Source: DASXUG01 sp036504995 (lineage in GTDB: Bacteria; Pseudomonadota; Gammaproteobacteria; Burkholderiales; Methylophilaceae). From it: DNA of 64,000 bases. Shown piece by piece: positions 8,927 through 18,102 of the stretch (within the stretch, counting starts at the first letter, position 1; every line of letters begins with the position of its first letter). The notes below the pieces were generated by a model, which was not told the origin of the DNA, did not search any database, and saw nothing but the letters and a program-made list of their open reading frames with translations. The stretch is taken from contig DASXUG010000005.1 of the NCBI GenBank assembly GCA_036504995.1, positions 1 to 64,000 on the forward strand. Reading direction: 5' to 3'. The position numbers and the translations under genes were made by a program.

Positions 8927-9358
8927 TTATTTAACTAATTTTAAGCTTGGTTTTTTCGCCAAGCTTACTTTCTTTTCTTTATCAACACTATCCGTTGCAA
9001 TTTCTGGCAACGCACCAGTTGACTCGGTGCCAGCCTCTTCTGTTGGATCAATCTCAAAAAACATGCCCTGCCCATTTTCACGAGCATAGATGCCGCGCAC
9101 CGCGCTCATGGGAACATACAAGTTATTCGAGACGCCACTAAAGCGCGCCGAGAATGTAACTGCATCAGCGCCAATTTGCAAGTCTTTTGTCGCCGTGTAA
9201 TTAAGATTTAATACTATTTCACCATCTTTTACATAAGCAACGGGCACACGTGTTTGTGAATTAACTGCAACCAGTAGATGCGGTGTCATACCATTATCTA
9301 TGCACCACTCATGGATGGCACGCACTAAGTAGGGTTTGGTTGAAAGTAATTCACTCAT
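8927..9358 (-). CDS. sspB: ClpXP protease specificity-enhancing factor SspB
   Basis: 143 residues. The N-terminal substrate-binding domain (about 1-105; TKPYLVRAIHEWCIDNGMTPHLLV near the start) binds ssrA-tagged peptides. A variable acidic linker leads to a short ClpX-binding tail ending SLAKKPSLKLVK, which matches the bipartite SspB architecture. It acts in the cytoplasm to deliver stalled-translation products to ClpXP. It lies 24 bases downstream of sspA on the same strand, the usual sspAB pair. Confidence 0.92.
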   Translation of the reverse strand: MSELLSTKPYLVRAIHEWCIDNGMTPHLLVAVNSQTRVPVAYVKDGEIVLNLNYTATKDLQIGADAVTFSARFSGVSNNLYVPMSAVRGIYARENGQGMFFEIDPTEEAGTESTGALPEIATDSVDKEKKVSLAKKPSLKLVK

Positions 9359-9382
9359 ACGTTATGCCTTTAACTGACTCAA

Positions 9383-9982
9383 TTACTTACGCATTGCCTT
9401 TTCTGAGGGCGTCATTGCTTCGATATAAGCAGGACGTGAGAATATACGCTCCGCATATTTAAGCAATGGTGCCGCTTGTTTTGGCAATTCAATACCGTAG
9501 TGACCTAAACGCCATAATAGCGGGGCAATGGCAACATCCAGCATTGAAAATTCGTCGCCTAGAATATATTGCTGCTTGCTGAACAATGGGACAATTTGCG
9601 TCAAATTATCACGAATAATAGTACGCGCCTTATCTGCAACTTTTTCGTCTCCAGATTCTAAATCTTTAACATGATCGAACAATTGCTCTTCAAAGTTATG
9701 CAGGAACAAGCGGGCGCGGGCGCGCATTACTGGATCAGCTGGCATCAACTGCGGGTGTGGAAAACGCTCATCAATGTATTCGTTGATGATATTCGCTTGC
9801 TCAAGTACCAAGTCGCGCTCTACGAGCACAGGTACCGTGTTATGCGGGTTAATGACGGCTAAGTCTTCTGGCTTATTGGCTAAATCAACATCAATGACTT
9901 GAAAATCCATGCCTTTTTCAAATAAAACAATGCGGCAGCGATGGCTGTATGGATCGGTAGTGCCTGAGTATAGTGTCATCAT
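9383..9982 (-). CDS. sspA: Stringent starvation protein A (glutathione S-transferase fold)
   Basis: 199 residues when started at the ATG at 9982 (MMTLYSGTTDPYSHRCR), which has GGAG about ten bases upstream; a reading frame open for 16 more codons upstream has no support. A thioredoxin-like N-domain (about 1-77) and an alpha-helical C-domain (about 85-199) make the GST fold. SspA binds RNA polymerase and helps stress adaptation in other proteobacteria. It follows petC with a strong hairpin in between, so it may have both read-through and its own transcription. Confidence 0.9.
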   Translation of the reverse strand: MMTLYSGTTDPYSHRCRIVLFEKGMDFQVIDVDLANKPEDLAVINPHNTVPVLVERDLVLEQANIINEYIDERFPHPQLMPADPVMRARARLFLHNFEEQLFDHVKDLESGDEKVADKARTIIRDNLTQIVPLFSKQQYILGDEFSMLDVAIAPLLWRLGHYGIELPKQAAPLLKYAERIFSRPAYIEAMTPSEKAMRK

Positions 9983-10013
9983 AATAATTCTTCTCCGTGC
10001 TTCCAAAATACAA

Positions 10014-10048
10014 AGCGGGAGGCCTGCCAAATGGCAAGGCCTCCCGCT
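10014..10048 (-). terminator. Stem-loop between petC and sspA
   Basis: The minus-strand transcript can fold AGCGGGAGGCC-T-TGCC against GGCAGGCCTCCCGCT with a single bulge and a 4-base loop, followed by a T-rich but interrupted tail. This is consistent with partial termination of the petABC transcript. Confidence 0.6.
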
Positions 10049-10059
10049 ATTGTGTTAAC

Positions 10060-10773
10060 TTAATGTATGTCTTTCCAGAATTCTTTTTTCAAATAATAAG
10101 TCAGTACAAACATCAAGCCTAAAAATAATAAAACAATCAATCCTAAGTGCATACGTTTACTTTTAGCTGGTTCAGCCATATAAGTCAGGTAGTTCACCAA
10201 ATCAGCTACAGAAGCATCATACTCAGCTGGTGATAGCGTACCTGGTTTATCAAGCACCAAAGTATGCTCTTCGGTTTTCTCATCCACTTTCAATACTTGC
10301 TGACCTTGCAGTTGCCATAACACATGTGGCATAGCGACTTTATCGTAAACCGTATTGTTCCAACCAGTGGGGCGCGTATCGTCACGATAAAAGCCACGAA
10401 GATAGGTATACAACCAATCGGGACCATTTGCATAAGCGCGTGCCTGCACTGACAAATCCGGCGGCGCAGCACCAAACCACAATTTAGCATCTTTTTTGTT
10501 CATGGCAATGGTCATGGGGTCACCCACTTTTTCGCCAGCCAACATTAAATTAGCTTTAATTTGCGCATCAGACAACCCAATATCGGCCAAACGGTTGTAA
10601 CGCATATAAGCCGCACTATGGCAACTTAAGCAGTAATTCACAAACATTTTTGCACCGCGTTGCAATGACTCTTGATTGTTTGGATCAATAGGGGCGTGAT
10701 CTAGCTTTACACCTTCATTTGCAACAGCCAACAATGGCATTAACAATGCGAAAAGAGTTATTATTTTTTTCAT
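10060..10773 (-). CDS. petC: Ubiquinol-cytochrome c reductase, cytochrome c1
   Basis: 237 residues: cleavable signal peptide (about 1-18), a single covalent heme site CLSCH, the conserved AAYMRYNR following it, a Met-containing region (YDKVAMPHVLW) and a C-terminal membrane anchor (HLGLIVLLFLGLMFVLTYYL). It accepts electrons from the Rieske centre and passes them to soluble cytochrome c in the periplasm. Its start overlaps the petB stop by four bases, so it is translated together with petB. Confidence 0.96.
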   Translation of the reverse strand: MKKIITLFALLMPLLAVANEGVKLDHAPIDPNNQESLQRGAKMFVNYCLSCHSAAYMRYNRLADIGLSDAQIKANLMLAGEKVGDPMTIAMNKKDAKLWFGAAPPDLSVQARAYANGPDWLYTYLRGFYRDDTRPTGWNNTVYDKVAMPHVLWQLQGQQVLKVDEKTEEHTLVLDKPGTLSPAEYDASVADLVNYLTYMAEPAKSKRMHLGLIVLLFLGLMFVLTYYLKKEFWKDIH

Positions 10774-12071
10774 GCTGTCACCCTTTCTGGCACTGGTGTA
10801 GTCTTATCTTTCTTGGTGTACCAAGGCATCAGCACAAAGAAGGCAAAATATACTACGGTAAAAATTTGGGCAACCACGGTGGCGCGATCTTTACCACCTA
10901 CCAGCATGGTTTTAGCGTCAAATTGACCCCAAATATTAGATGGCTCAGTTCCTAGGTAGCCTAATATGACAAAGCTCACTACGAACGCTGCCAGCCATCT
11001 CTTATACAAACTGCCACGATAGCGTATTGACTTCACTGGGCTCTTATCTAACCATGGCAGAAACGCAAACGCCAAAACAGATAAACCCATTGCAGCAACC
11101 CCAGGGAACTGTGAGTTCATAATAGGCGGCACAGCACGCAAAATTGAGTAGTACGGTGTGAAATACCATACTGGCGCAATATGTGGCGGTGTTTTCAATG
11201 GATTGGCAGGAATAAAGTTATTCGCTTCTAAGAAGTAGCCACCCATCTCAGGCGTAAAGAACAAGATCACTGAGAATACGATTAAGAATACAGAAACACC
11301 CACCAAATCCTTCACCGTGTAATAAGGGTGAAATGGAATGCCATCTAGTGGAATATGCGTCACCAGGTCTTTGTTCTTTTTGATTTCTACGCCATCTGGG
11401 TTATTAGAGCCAACTTCGTGCAGCGCAATAATATGTGCAGCTACCAAGCCTAACAACACCAATGGCAGGGCAATCACATGGAATGCGAAGAAACGGTTTA
11501 AGGTAGCATCTGACACCATAAAGTCGCCGCGTAGCCACAATGAAACATCTGGTCCAATGAATGGGATAGAGCTGAACAAGTTAATAATAACCTGAGCACC
11601 CCAGAATGACATTTGGCCCCATGGCAACAAGTAACCAAAGAACGCTTCACCCATCAAACATAGGAAAATACCTACACCAAACAGCCAAACCAACTCGCGA
11701 GGTGTTCTATACGAGCCATAGATTAAGCCGCGGAACATATGCAGATACACTACTACGAAAAACATGGAAGCACCTGTTGAGTGCATATAACGGATCAACC
11801 AGCCCCATGACACATCACGCATGATGTATTCAACAGATGCGAAAGCAAGATCGGCATCTGGCTTATAGTTCATCGTCAAGAAGATACCTGTCAGTATCTG
11901 CATGACCAGCACCAACAAGGCCAATGAGCCGAAGTAGTACCAGAAGTTAAAATTCTTGGGAGCGTAATATTCCGTTAAGTGAGTTTTGATATTTGAAGTC
12001 ATCGGGAAGCGATCATCAACCCAGCCGACTATACTTGTGAACGGTTTTTGCATGTCAAATTTTTGCATCAA
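10770..12071 (-). CDS. petB: Ubiquinol-cytochrome c reductase, cytochrome b
   Basis: 433 residues with about eight to nine membrane helices. Helix B carries a heme-ligand His in RYMHSTGASMFF with a further His in VVVYLHMFRGL; helix D carries AFHVIALPLVLLGLVAAHI. The Qo-site PEW-like segment is not obvious by eye: KTPPHIAPVWYFTPYY fits the PxWYF form. It is the central quinol-oxidising subunit of complex III. It overlaps petA and petC by four bases each, forming the classic petABC operon. Confidence 0.97.
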   Translation of the reverse strand: MMQKFDMQKPFTSIVGWVDDRFPMTSNIKTHLTEYYAPKNFNFWYYFGSLALLVLVMQILTGIFLTMNYKPDADLAFASVEYIMRDVSWGWLIRYMHSTGASMFFVVVYLHMFRGLIYGSYRTPRELVWLFGVGIFLCLMGEAFFGYLLPWGQMSFWGAQVIINLFSSIPFIGPDVSLWLRGDFMVSDATLNRFFAFHVIALPLVLLGLVAAHIIALHEVGSNNPDGVEIKKNKDLVTHIPLDGIPFHPYYTVKDLVGVSVFLIVFSVILFFTPEMGGYFLEANNFIPANPLKTPPHIAPVWYFTPYYSILRAVPPIMNSQFPGVAAMGLSVLAFAFLPWLDKSPVKSIRYRGSLYKRWLAAFVVSFVILGYLGTEPSNIWGQFDAKTMLVGGKDRATVVAQIFTVVYFAFFVLMPWYTKKDKTTPVPERVTA

Positions 12072-12676
12072 GCAGCTCCCTTGCCATCTTCACCAATCAG
12101 CAATACTGAGTCACTGATGTATTTATGTGGTGGAACCACTAGGTTAATAGGTGCTGGCGAACCTTTAAACACACGGCCTGCCAAGTCAAATTTAGAACCG
12201 TGACATGGACAGAAGAAGCCACCTGGCCATTCCGCACCCATATCACCACCTGTTTGTAATTTTGGCGATGGGGAGCAACCCAAGTGAGTACAGATACCTA
12301 CGATTACCATCAAATTAGGTTTAATGGCGCGAGCCGCGTTATTACAGTAATCAGGCTGTTGTGTTACCACCTCAAGCTTTGGATCTGACAGCCTATCGTC
12401 GTGCTTGCCTAACAAGTCCAGCATCTCTTGATTACGATTAATAATCCAGACTGGTTTACTACGCCATTCAACCGTGATCATCGCACCAGGCTCAATTTTA
12501 CTGATATCGGCTTCAACTGGTGCGCCTGCAGCTTTTGCACGCTCACTTGGCAACATACTTGTTACAAAAGGCACAGCCGCTACTGCAGCCCCTGCCGCTC
12601 CGACTACACTAGTAGCTGCGATCAGAAATCGCCGCTTACTTTTATCCATCGTAGGATCCAACTCTTTATTCGCCAT
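12068..12676 (-). CDS. petA: Ubiquinol-cytochrome c reductase, Rieske iron-sulfur subunit
   Basis: 202 residues. A twin-arginine-type N-terminus (KSKRRFLIAATS plus hydrophobic stretch) serves as uncleaved membrane anchor. The [2Fe-2S] ligands lie in CTHLGCSP and CPCHGSKFD. It takes the first electron from quinol and hands it to cytochrome c1. AAGGGTGACG precedes the ATG. Tat-dependent export fits the tatABC genes in this window. It is the first gene of the petABC transcript. Confidence 0.97.
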   Translation of the reverse strand: MANKELDPTMDKSKRRFLIAATSVVGAAGAAVAAVPFVTSMLPSERAKAAGAPVEADISKIEPGAMITVEWRSKPVWIINRNQEMLDLLGKHDDRLSDPKLEVVTQQPDYCNNAARAIKPNLMVIVGICTHLGCSPSPKLQTGGDMGAEWPGGFFCPCHGSKFDLAGRVFKGSPAPINLVVPPHKYISDSVLLIGEDGKGAA

Positions 12677-12840
12677 TCGTCACCCTTAAATGAGAGCCAA
12701 TGATTATTGCTACTTTTTTCGCACCCAAAACTTAAAGAACATCTAAAAGTTAACTTGGCATTTTACAGGTTTAAGACAAAAACTTAAACCCAACATACGG
12801 CTAATTGCTAATATAAATTAAATTTTTTTGATTTAGGTCA

Positions 12841-13587
12841 TCAAACTGGATTATTTATATCGATAAACGTATGCGCTACGCCAAACGTTTCTGCCAGATG
12901 ATTACCCAACGCCTGTACTCCATAACGCTCTGTCGCGTGATGCCCAGCCGCAATATACGCAACACCTGATTCATTGGCCAAGTGCACGGTTTGCTCTGAA
13001 ATTTCACCGCTCACAAACACATCCACACCCAATGCAATTGCCGTTTCCATATAGCCTTGCGCTGCGCCCGTGCACCAGGCCACTCGCTTAATTGGCTTAT
13101 TAATATCTCCAATCACCATGGCCTCACGATTAAGACCCTCGCCCAAAGCTGAGGCAAAGGTGGCTAAACTTTGCTCAACTGGCAAATCACCATAAGCCAC
13201 AATATTTTGCTCGCCCGCCCATCCCTTAATCGCAATACCCATTTTTTTTGCTAGTTGCGCGTTATTTCCCAATTCCAAATGAGCGTCTAGCGGCAAATGA
13301 TAGGCCACCAAGTTCATCTCATGCGCCAGTAAATACTGTATTCGTTGTTTCTTAATGCCGACGATGCGCTCGTCTTCATTTTTCCAGAAATAGCCATGAT
13401 GCACTAACACCATATCCGCATTTTCTGCTCTAGCGGCTTCTAGTAATGCCATGCTCGCTGTCACCCCAGAGACGATTTTTTGTACCTCCTCCTTACCCTG
13501 TACCTGCAGCCCATTTGGACAATAATCACGGAAACGCTCAACTTGTAGAAGTTGTCGTGTATAATCAAGCAGTTGGTTTATATTCAT
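12841..13587 (-). CDS. Nif3-like dinuclear metal-centre hydrolase family protein
   Basis: 248 residues of the Nif3/YbgI family (often labelled GTP cyclohydrolase I type 2 homologue). Metal-binding histidines appear in VLVHHGYFWKN, AYHLPLDAH and AAGHHATERYG, spread over the two lobes as in the family. The physiological reaction is not settled. It is divergent from the degQ-like gene with only 32 bases between start codons, so their promoters must overlap. Confidence 0.88.
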   Translation of the reverse strand: MNINQLLDYTRQLLQVERFRDYCPNGLQVQGKEEVQKIVSGVTASMALLEAARAENADMVLVHHGYFWKNEDERIVGIKKQRIQYLLAHEMNLVAYHLPLDAHLELGNNAQLAKKMGIAIKGWAGEQNIVAYGDLPVEQSLATFASALGEGLNREAMVIGDINKPIKRVAWCTGAAQGYMETAIALGVDVFVSGEISEQTVHLANESGVAYIAAGHHATERYGVQALGNHLAETFGVAHTFIDINNPV

Positions 13588-13619
13588 TTCCCTAATTTCC
13601 GTCTAAAGATTTAACAACA

Positions 13620-14777
13620 ATGAAAAAGCTCTGGTTGATTTTTGCACAAACCGTCACCGTTTGCCTTGCTGCATTATTTGTAGTTCAGCTATTTTATCCG
13701 CAATTACTTGATAAAAAACAAAATACTGTCGTTGTCACACAGGCAGAGCCTGCTTCTACTACCGCAAGCATTGGCTCGTATAGTATCGCTGCAAAAAAAG
13801 CCATGCCTTCTGTTGTCAATGTATTTACCAGCAAAAAAGTTCAAGATAACCCACACCAACAACTTTTAGAAGATCCATTATTACGCCGATTTTTTGGCGA
13901 TCAATCGGATGACCAGCCACAAAGAGAAAACAGCCTAGGTTCGGGCGTTATTGTCAGTGAACAAGGACTTATTCTAACTAATCAGCACGTAGTAGATGCA
14001 GCCGATGAAATTGAAGTGGCATTTGCTGATGGTAGAACAGCCACCGCACGTGTTGTTGGTACCGACCCAGACACTGACCTCGCCGTATTAAAAGTGGATT
14101 TAAAAGACTTGCCGTCTATTACCTTTGCCGACCCTGCTAAAAATAAAGTAGGCGATATTGTGCTGGCCATCGGCAACCCCTTCGGCGTGGGTCAAACCGT
14201 TACCCAAGGCATTATCAGCGCATTGGGCCGCAATCATTTAGGCATCAATACCTTTGAAAATTTTATTCAAACCGATGCACCTATCAACCCAGGCAACTCA
14301 GGGGGCGCGCTGATTGATACCGATGGTAATCTGGTAGGGATCAATAGCGCCATATACTCTCGCAGTGGTGGCTCTATGGGTATTGGTTTTGCAATTCCAG
14401 TCAGTATCGCAAAACAAGTGATGGAACAAATTATTCGCCAAGGTAGCGTGACACGAGGCTGGATTGGCATAGAGGCTCAGGATATCACCCCTGAACTTGC
14501 TGACTCGTTTAAGTTAAAACAAGCTCAAGGCTCACTGATTGCTGGGGTTGTTGAAGGTAGCCCAGCCGAAAATGCTGGCCTAAAACCTGGGGACATTCTG
14601 ATTTCTATTGATGGGCGCCCCGTGTTAGATAGTTCTAGCATGCTCAATATAATTTCAGAGCTCAAACCCAATAAGCAAGCCATTTTAAAGATTGAACGCG
14701 CTCAAAAACAAATGGACGTTGGGGTTTTGATAGGTAAACGGCCAAAACCATTACCACAAGCAGAATCCCCTAACTAG
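13620..14777 (+). CDS. degQ: HtrA/DegS-type periplasmic serine protease
   Basis: 385 residues. A single N-terminal membrane segment (about 4-28) anchors a trypsin-like domain with catalytic triad H123 (TNQHVVDA), D153 (DTDLAVLKV) and S227 (PGNSGGAL), followed by one PDZ domain (about 270-370). One PDZ plus an uncleaved anchor is the DegS-like form rather than two-PDZ DegP. Such proteases monitor misfolded outer-membrane proteins or degrade periplasmic proteins. It converges on tatC with about 86 bases in between. The gene symbol is a best guess. Confidence 0.85.
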   Translation: MKKLWLIFAQTVTVCLAALFVVQLFYPQLLDKKQNTVVVTQAEPASTTASIGSYSIAAKKAMPSVVNVFTSKKVQDNPHQQLLEDPLLRRFFGDQSDDQPQRENSLGSGVIVSEQGLILTNQHVVDAADEIEVAFADGRTATARVVGTDPDTDLAVLKVDLKDLPSITFADPAKNKVGDIVLAIGNPFGVGQTVTQGIISALGRNHLGINTFENFIQTDAPINPGNSGGALIDTDGNLVGINSAIYSRSGGSMGIGFAIPVSIAKQVMEQIIRQGSVTRGWIGIEAQDITPELADSFKLKQAQGSLIAGVVEGSPAENAGLKPGDILISIDGRPVLDSSSMLNIISELKPNKQAILKIERAQKQMDVGVLIGKRPKPLPQAESPN

Positions 14778-14863
14778 CGTGGTGGAGCGTGCTGACCAGC
14801 AAAAGCGCTAGCAAGGATAAGCGTTCACCTCTGTGCGCTGTTTGTCTGTCTAAACGCTGCTTA

Positions 14864-15604
14864 TTATTGGGGTGGCTGAATCATCGGTTGCGGCTTGGGT
14901 AGCATAAATCCAGCAGCTAATATCCCCGCCTCATATAACAACCATAAGGGCACCGCCAACATAATCTGCGACACCACATCAGGGGGAGTAAAAACCGCAC
15001 CCACTACAAAGGCACCCACGATGACGTAAGAGCGTATTTCTTTCAAGGTTTTGATATCCACCATGCCTAAGCGCACGAGCACCACAACAGCTATCGGCAC
15101 CTCAAACGCCACCCCAAAAGCAACAAACAAACTGATCACAAAGTCTAAGTAATTGCCAATATCCGTCATCACCGCGACACCTTTGGGGGCCGTATGCGCA
15201 ATAAAGCCAAAAATGACGGGGAACACCGCAAAATAGGCAAACGACATTCCTGCAATAAAAAGCAAGGTACTGGCAATCACCAAAGGGCCTATAAAACGGC
15301 GCTCATGTGCATACAAGCCTGGTGCAACGAATGCCCATACCTGATACAACGTGTGCGGCAGCGTTATAACCATTGCAGCTAGCATCGCCACCTTCATGGG
15401 CACAAAAAATGGCGTGGTAACCGCAGTTGCAATCATTTGCCCGCCTACGGGCAACTGCGACAATAGCGGCTGTGCCAGTAAAGTATAAATTTGATTGGCA
15501 AATGGCAACAAGCAAACCAACACCGCAATAAACACAATCACTGCACGCAATAAACGATCGCGCAATTCGATTAAATGTGAAATAAAGGAAGGAGATGGAT
15601 TCAC
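14864..15604 (-). CDS. tatC: Sec-independent translocase TatC
   Basis: 246 residues with six membrane helices. Conserved marks are the N-terminal SFISHLIELRDRLLRA (cytoplasmic receptor site for the twin-arginine motif) and FAYFAVFPVIFGF. TatC recognises folded, Arg-Arg-tagged precursors such as the Rieske subunit in this window. It follows tatB by seven bases in a tatABC operon downstream of the his genes. Confidence 0.96.
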   Translation of the reverse strand: MNPSPSFISHLIELRDRLLRAVIVFIAVLVCLLPFANQIYTLLAQPLLSQLPVGGQMIATAVTTPFFVPMKVAMLAAMVITLPHTLYQVWAFVAPGLYAHERRFIGPLVIASTLLFIAGMSFAYFAVFPVIFGFIAHTAPKGVAVMTDIGNYLDFVISLFVAFGVAFEVPIAVVVLVRLGMVDIKTLKEIRSYVIVGAFVVGAVFTPPDVVSQIMLAVPLWLLYEAGILAAGFMLPKPQPMIQPPQ

Positions 15605-15611
15605 TATAGTG

Positions 15612-16049
15612 CTAATTTGATTTGGAATGGCTAGTAGCTGGAGTCGCTGCTGAATCTAATTCAACGGCACTTGGATTTGCTGAGATATTTGGGCTGGCTG
15701 AAACACTTGAAGCGGCAACAGTATCACTAGAAGCAGTCGTTGAGGTTGGACTTATCGCTTGCTCAATCGTGTTCACTTCTTGATGAATCTGATTTTGGAT
15801 TTGTTCACTTGCTTGCAAAACTTGCGCTTTGCCAGCCATTACGTTGTCTTTTATTTCCTGCTGCAGTTTTTGCAAATCTTCAAACTGCATCTCACGCTCT
15901 ATATCTGCCTTCACATTGCTGACATAGCGCTGCATACGCCCAGCCAGAAAGCCCAGCGTTCTAGCAACTTTGGGAAGTTTTTCTGGGCCAATCACAATCA
16001 GCGCCACCACAGCGATGACGACTAACTCAGAAAATGCAACATCAAACAC
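15612..16049 (-). CDS. tatB: Sec-independent translocase TatB
   Basis: 145 residues: one N-terminal membrane helix (FSELVVIAVVALIVIGPEKL), the hinge GPEKLP, an amphipathic helix (RTLGFLAGRMQRYVSNVK), and a low-complexity Ser/Ala/Thr-rich C-terminus. It partners TatC in substrate binding. Confidence 0.93.
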   Translation of the reverse strand: MFDVAFSELVVIAVVALIVIGPEKLPKVARTLGFLAGRMQRYVSNVKADIEREMQFEDLQKLQQEIKDNVMAGKAQVLQASEQIQNQIHQEVNTIEQAISPTSTTASSDTVAASSVSASPNISANPSAVELDSAATPATSHSKSN

Positions 16050-16067
16050 GGTAGATACTCAAGATGG

Positions 16068-16286
16068 TTATTGCTTGGTCTTTTGTGTTACTTCACCTTC
16101 TACCGTATTACCAGTAGCAGAAGTATCACTAATTTTTTCGCTTTGCTTACCGTCATTCATCGCGTCTTTAAAGTTTTTAACCGCACCGCCCACATCGCTA
16201 CCAACGTTGCGAAGTTTCTTGGTACCAAATACCAACACCACGATTAGTAGAACGATTAACCAATGCCAAATACTAAATGAACCCAT
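16068..16286 (-). CDS. tatA: Sec-independent translocase TatA
   Basis: 72 residues: the N-terminal helix (SIWHWLIVLLIVVLVFGTKKL), an FGTKKLRNVG hinge and an amphipathic helix, the standard pore-forming Tat subunit. It lies nine bases after hinT and 18 bases before tatB. Confidence 0.95.
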   Translation of the reverse strand: MGSFSIWHWLIVLLIVVLVFGTKKLRNVGSDVGGAVKNFKDAMNDGKQSEKISDTSATGNTVEGEVTQKTKQ

Positions 16287-16295
16287 GACCAGCTC

Positions 16296-16634
16296 CTAAG
16301 TTTTAGGTAGCGAACTACCGCCACCAAATACGTGAATATGAATATGAAATACTTCCTGCCCACCTTCACGACCAGTATTAATCATGGTGCGAAAGCCTGT
16401 TAACCCTTGCTCTGCTGCCAATTTTGGCGCTAGCAATAACATTTTACCCAATAAAGCTTGATGCGCTGTTTCACAGCTTGCCAAACTTTCGATATGCAGC
16501 TTTGGCACGATTAAGAAATGCACAGGCGCAATTGGGTGAATATCATTAAATGCAATGACATCGTCATCTTCGTAGATTTTTTTACTGGGGATTGAGCCCG
16601 CTACGATTTTACAGAAAATACAGTCTGCACTCAT
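16296..16634 (-). CDS. hinT: HIT-family purine nucleoside phosphoramidase
   Basis: 112 residues. The histidine triad HIHIHVFGG near the C-terminus and the N-terminal CIFCKIVAG are typical of HinT, which hydrolyses AMP-lysine and related adenylates. It overlaps the end of hisE by four bases and precedes tatA, the usual betaproteobacterial order. Confidence 0.94.
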   Translation of the reverse strand: MSADCIFCKIVAGSIPSKKIYEDDDVIAFNDIHPIAPVHFLIVPKLHIESLASCETAHQALLGKMLLLAPKLAAEQGLTGFRTMINTGREGGQEVFHIHIHVFGGGSSLPKT

Positions 16635-16948
16635 TTTGATCGATTCTCTTTCTCGACAATGCCAGACAATCCCTCGCGCCTTGCTAACTCATCTAGAACT
16701 TCTTGCGGTTTAATATTGGCATGACTAAGCATTACCATCGTATGAAACCATAAATCTGCTGTTTCATAGATCACTTCATCGCGCTTGCCACCTTTGGCAG
16801 CAATCACGGTTTCGGTAGCTTCTTCACCTATTTTTTTTAAAATACTGTCCAAGCCCTTTGCATATAATTTTGCAACGTATGAAGAGGCTGGATCAGCCGT
16901 TTTACGCTGCTCCAGTAACTCACCCAATCGCACTAACACGTCACTCAT
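16631..16948 (-). CDS. hisE: Phosphoribosyl-ATP pyrophosphatase
   Basis: 105 residues of all-alpha MazG-like fold. The metal-binding EEATETVIAAKGG and the YETADLWFH helix are visible. It catalyses the second step of histidine synthesis. The gene is separate from hisI, not fused as in enteric bacteria, and follows it without a gap. Confidence 0.95.
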   Translation of the reverse strand: MSDVLVRLGELLEQRKTADPASSYVAKLYAKGLDSILKKIGEEATETVIAAKGGKRDEVIYETADLWFHTMVMLSHANIKPQEVLDELARREGLSGIVEKENRSK

Positions 16949-17338
16949 TTAATATATCTCTTTAGGGTCTTTAATCACAGGGTCAACCGTCACCCAATCA
17001 TTATTCTCTAGTTTTTGAAAGAAGCAATTATGACGCCCTGTATGACAAGCAATACCACCGATTTGTTCTACCGATAGTAACACCACGTCCTCATCACAGT
17101 CTAAACGTATTTCATGCACAATTTGTGTGTGGCCAGACTCCTCGCCTTTATGCCATAACTTATTGCGTGAGCGAGAGAAATATACGGCGTGACCCGTCTC
17201 ATTAGTTAAACGCAATGCTTCGCGGTTCATCCAAGCAAACATCAGCACTTTACCCGTGCCGACCTCTTGCGCAATCACTGGCACCAGACCTTCTGCCGTC
17301 CATTGCACTTTATCCAACCAAGTCAAAGTGTTACTCAT
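16949..17338 (-). CDS. hisI: Phosphoribosyl-AMP cyclohydrolase
   Basis: 129 residues. Metal and zinc ligands are in RLDCDEDVVLL and GIACHTGRHNCFF; YFSRSRNKLWHKGEESGH is the substrate-binding signature. It opens the purine ring in the third step of histidine synthesis. It overlaps hisF by four bases. Confidence 0.96.
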   Translation of the reverse strand: MSNTLTWLDKVQWTAEGLVPVIAQEVGTGKVLMFAWMNREALRLTNETGHAVYFSRSRNKLWHKGEESGHTQIVHEIRLDCDEDVVLLSVEQIGGIACHTGRHNCFFQKLENNDWVTVDPVIKDPKEIY

Positions 17339-18102
17339 AACCTAACTTCTATACCGTTTTGTTGCATATAGTGTTTCGCTTGCTCAACCGTGAATTCACC
17401 ATAGTGAAAAATGCTCGCTGCTAGCACTGCATCGGCGCCACCTAATTTAACGCCATCCACTAAGTGTTGCAGGTTACCTACTCCACCTGAGGCAATCAAG
17501 GGTACGTCCACGGCATCGCTGATGGCTTTATTAAGCGGATTATTAAAACCGATTTTAGTGCCATCTCTATCCATGCTGGTCACAAGTAGCTCACCCGCGC
17601 CCAAGGCCACCATTTTTCTTGCCCACTCTACTGCATCTAAACCAGTTGCTTTGCGACCACCGTGCGTAAACACTTCCCACTCAAACGGTTGATTATCAAC
17701 TTTTTTAGCATCTATCGCGACCACGATGCATTGCGAGCCAAAGCGACTTGCGGCGTCCTCTACCACTTGCGGATTTAACACCGCTGTGGTGTTGATGCTC
17801 ACTTTATCCGCCCCAGCATTCAATAAGCGGCGTACATCCTCAACTTGCCGCACACCACCACCCACGGTAAGTGGAATAAAAACCTGAGAGGCAACCTCTT
17901 CGATAATGTGCAAGATTAAACCGCGATTATCGGAACTAGCCGTAATGTCTAAAAACGTTAGCTCATCTGCACCCTGCTCATCATAGCGACGTGCAATTTC
18001 CACAGGATCACCTGCATCACGTAGTTCTAAGAAATTCACACCCTTGACGACTCGACCGTCAGTGACATCTAAGCAAGGGATAATACGTTTGGCTAAACTC
18101 AT
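17335..18102 (-). CDS. hisF: Imidazole glycerol phosphate synthase, cyclase subunit
   Basis: 255-residue TIM barrel. The N-terminal IIPCLDVTDGRVVKG holds the catalytic Asp, and LVTSMDRDGTKIGFN holds the second one. With HisH it forms IGP and AICAR. It overlaps hisA by one base. Confidence 0.97.
   Translation of the reverse strand: MSLAKRIIPCLDVTDGRVVKGVNFLELRDAGDPVEIARRYDEQGADELTFLDITASSDNRGLILHIIEEVASQVFIPLTVGGGVRQVEDVRRLLNAGADKVSINTTAVLNPQVVEDAASRFGSQCIVVAIDAKKVDNQPFEWEVFTHGGRKATGLDAVEWARKMVALGAGELLVTSMDRDGTKIGFNNPLNKAISDAVDVPLIASGGVGNLQHLVDGVKLGGADAVLAASIFHYGEFTVEQAKHYMQQNGIEVRL

Noticed and set aside
14778..14863. Possible terminator between the degQ-like gene and tatC
   Set aside because: Only short imperfect repeats (AGCG/CGCT types) and no T-run on either strand.
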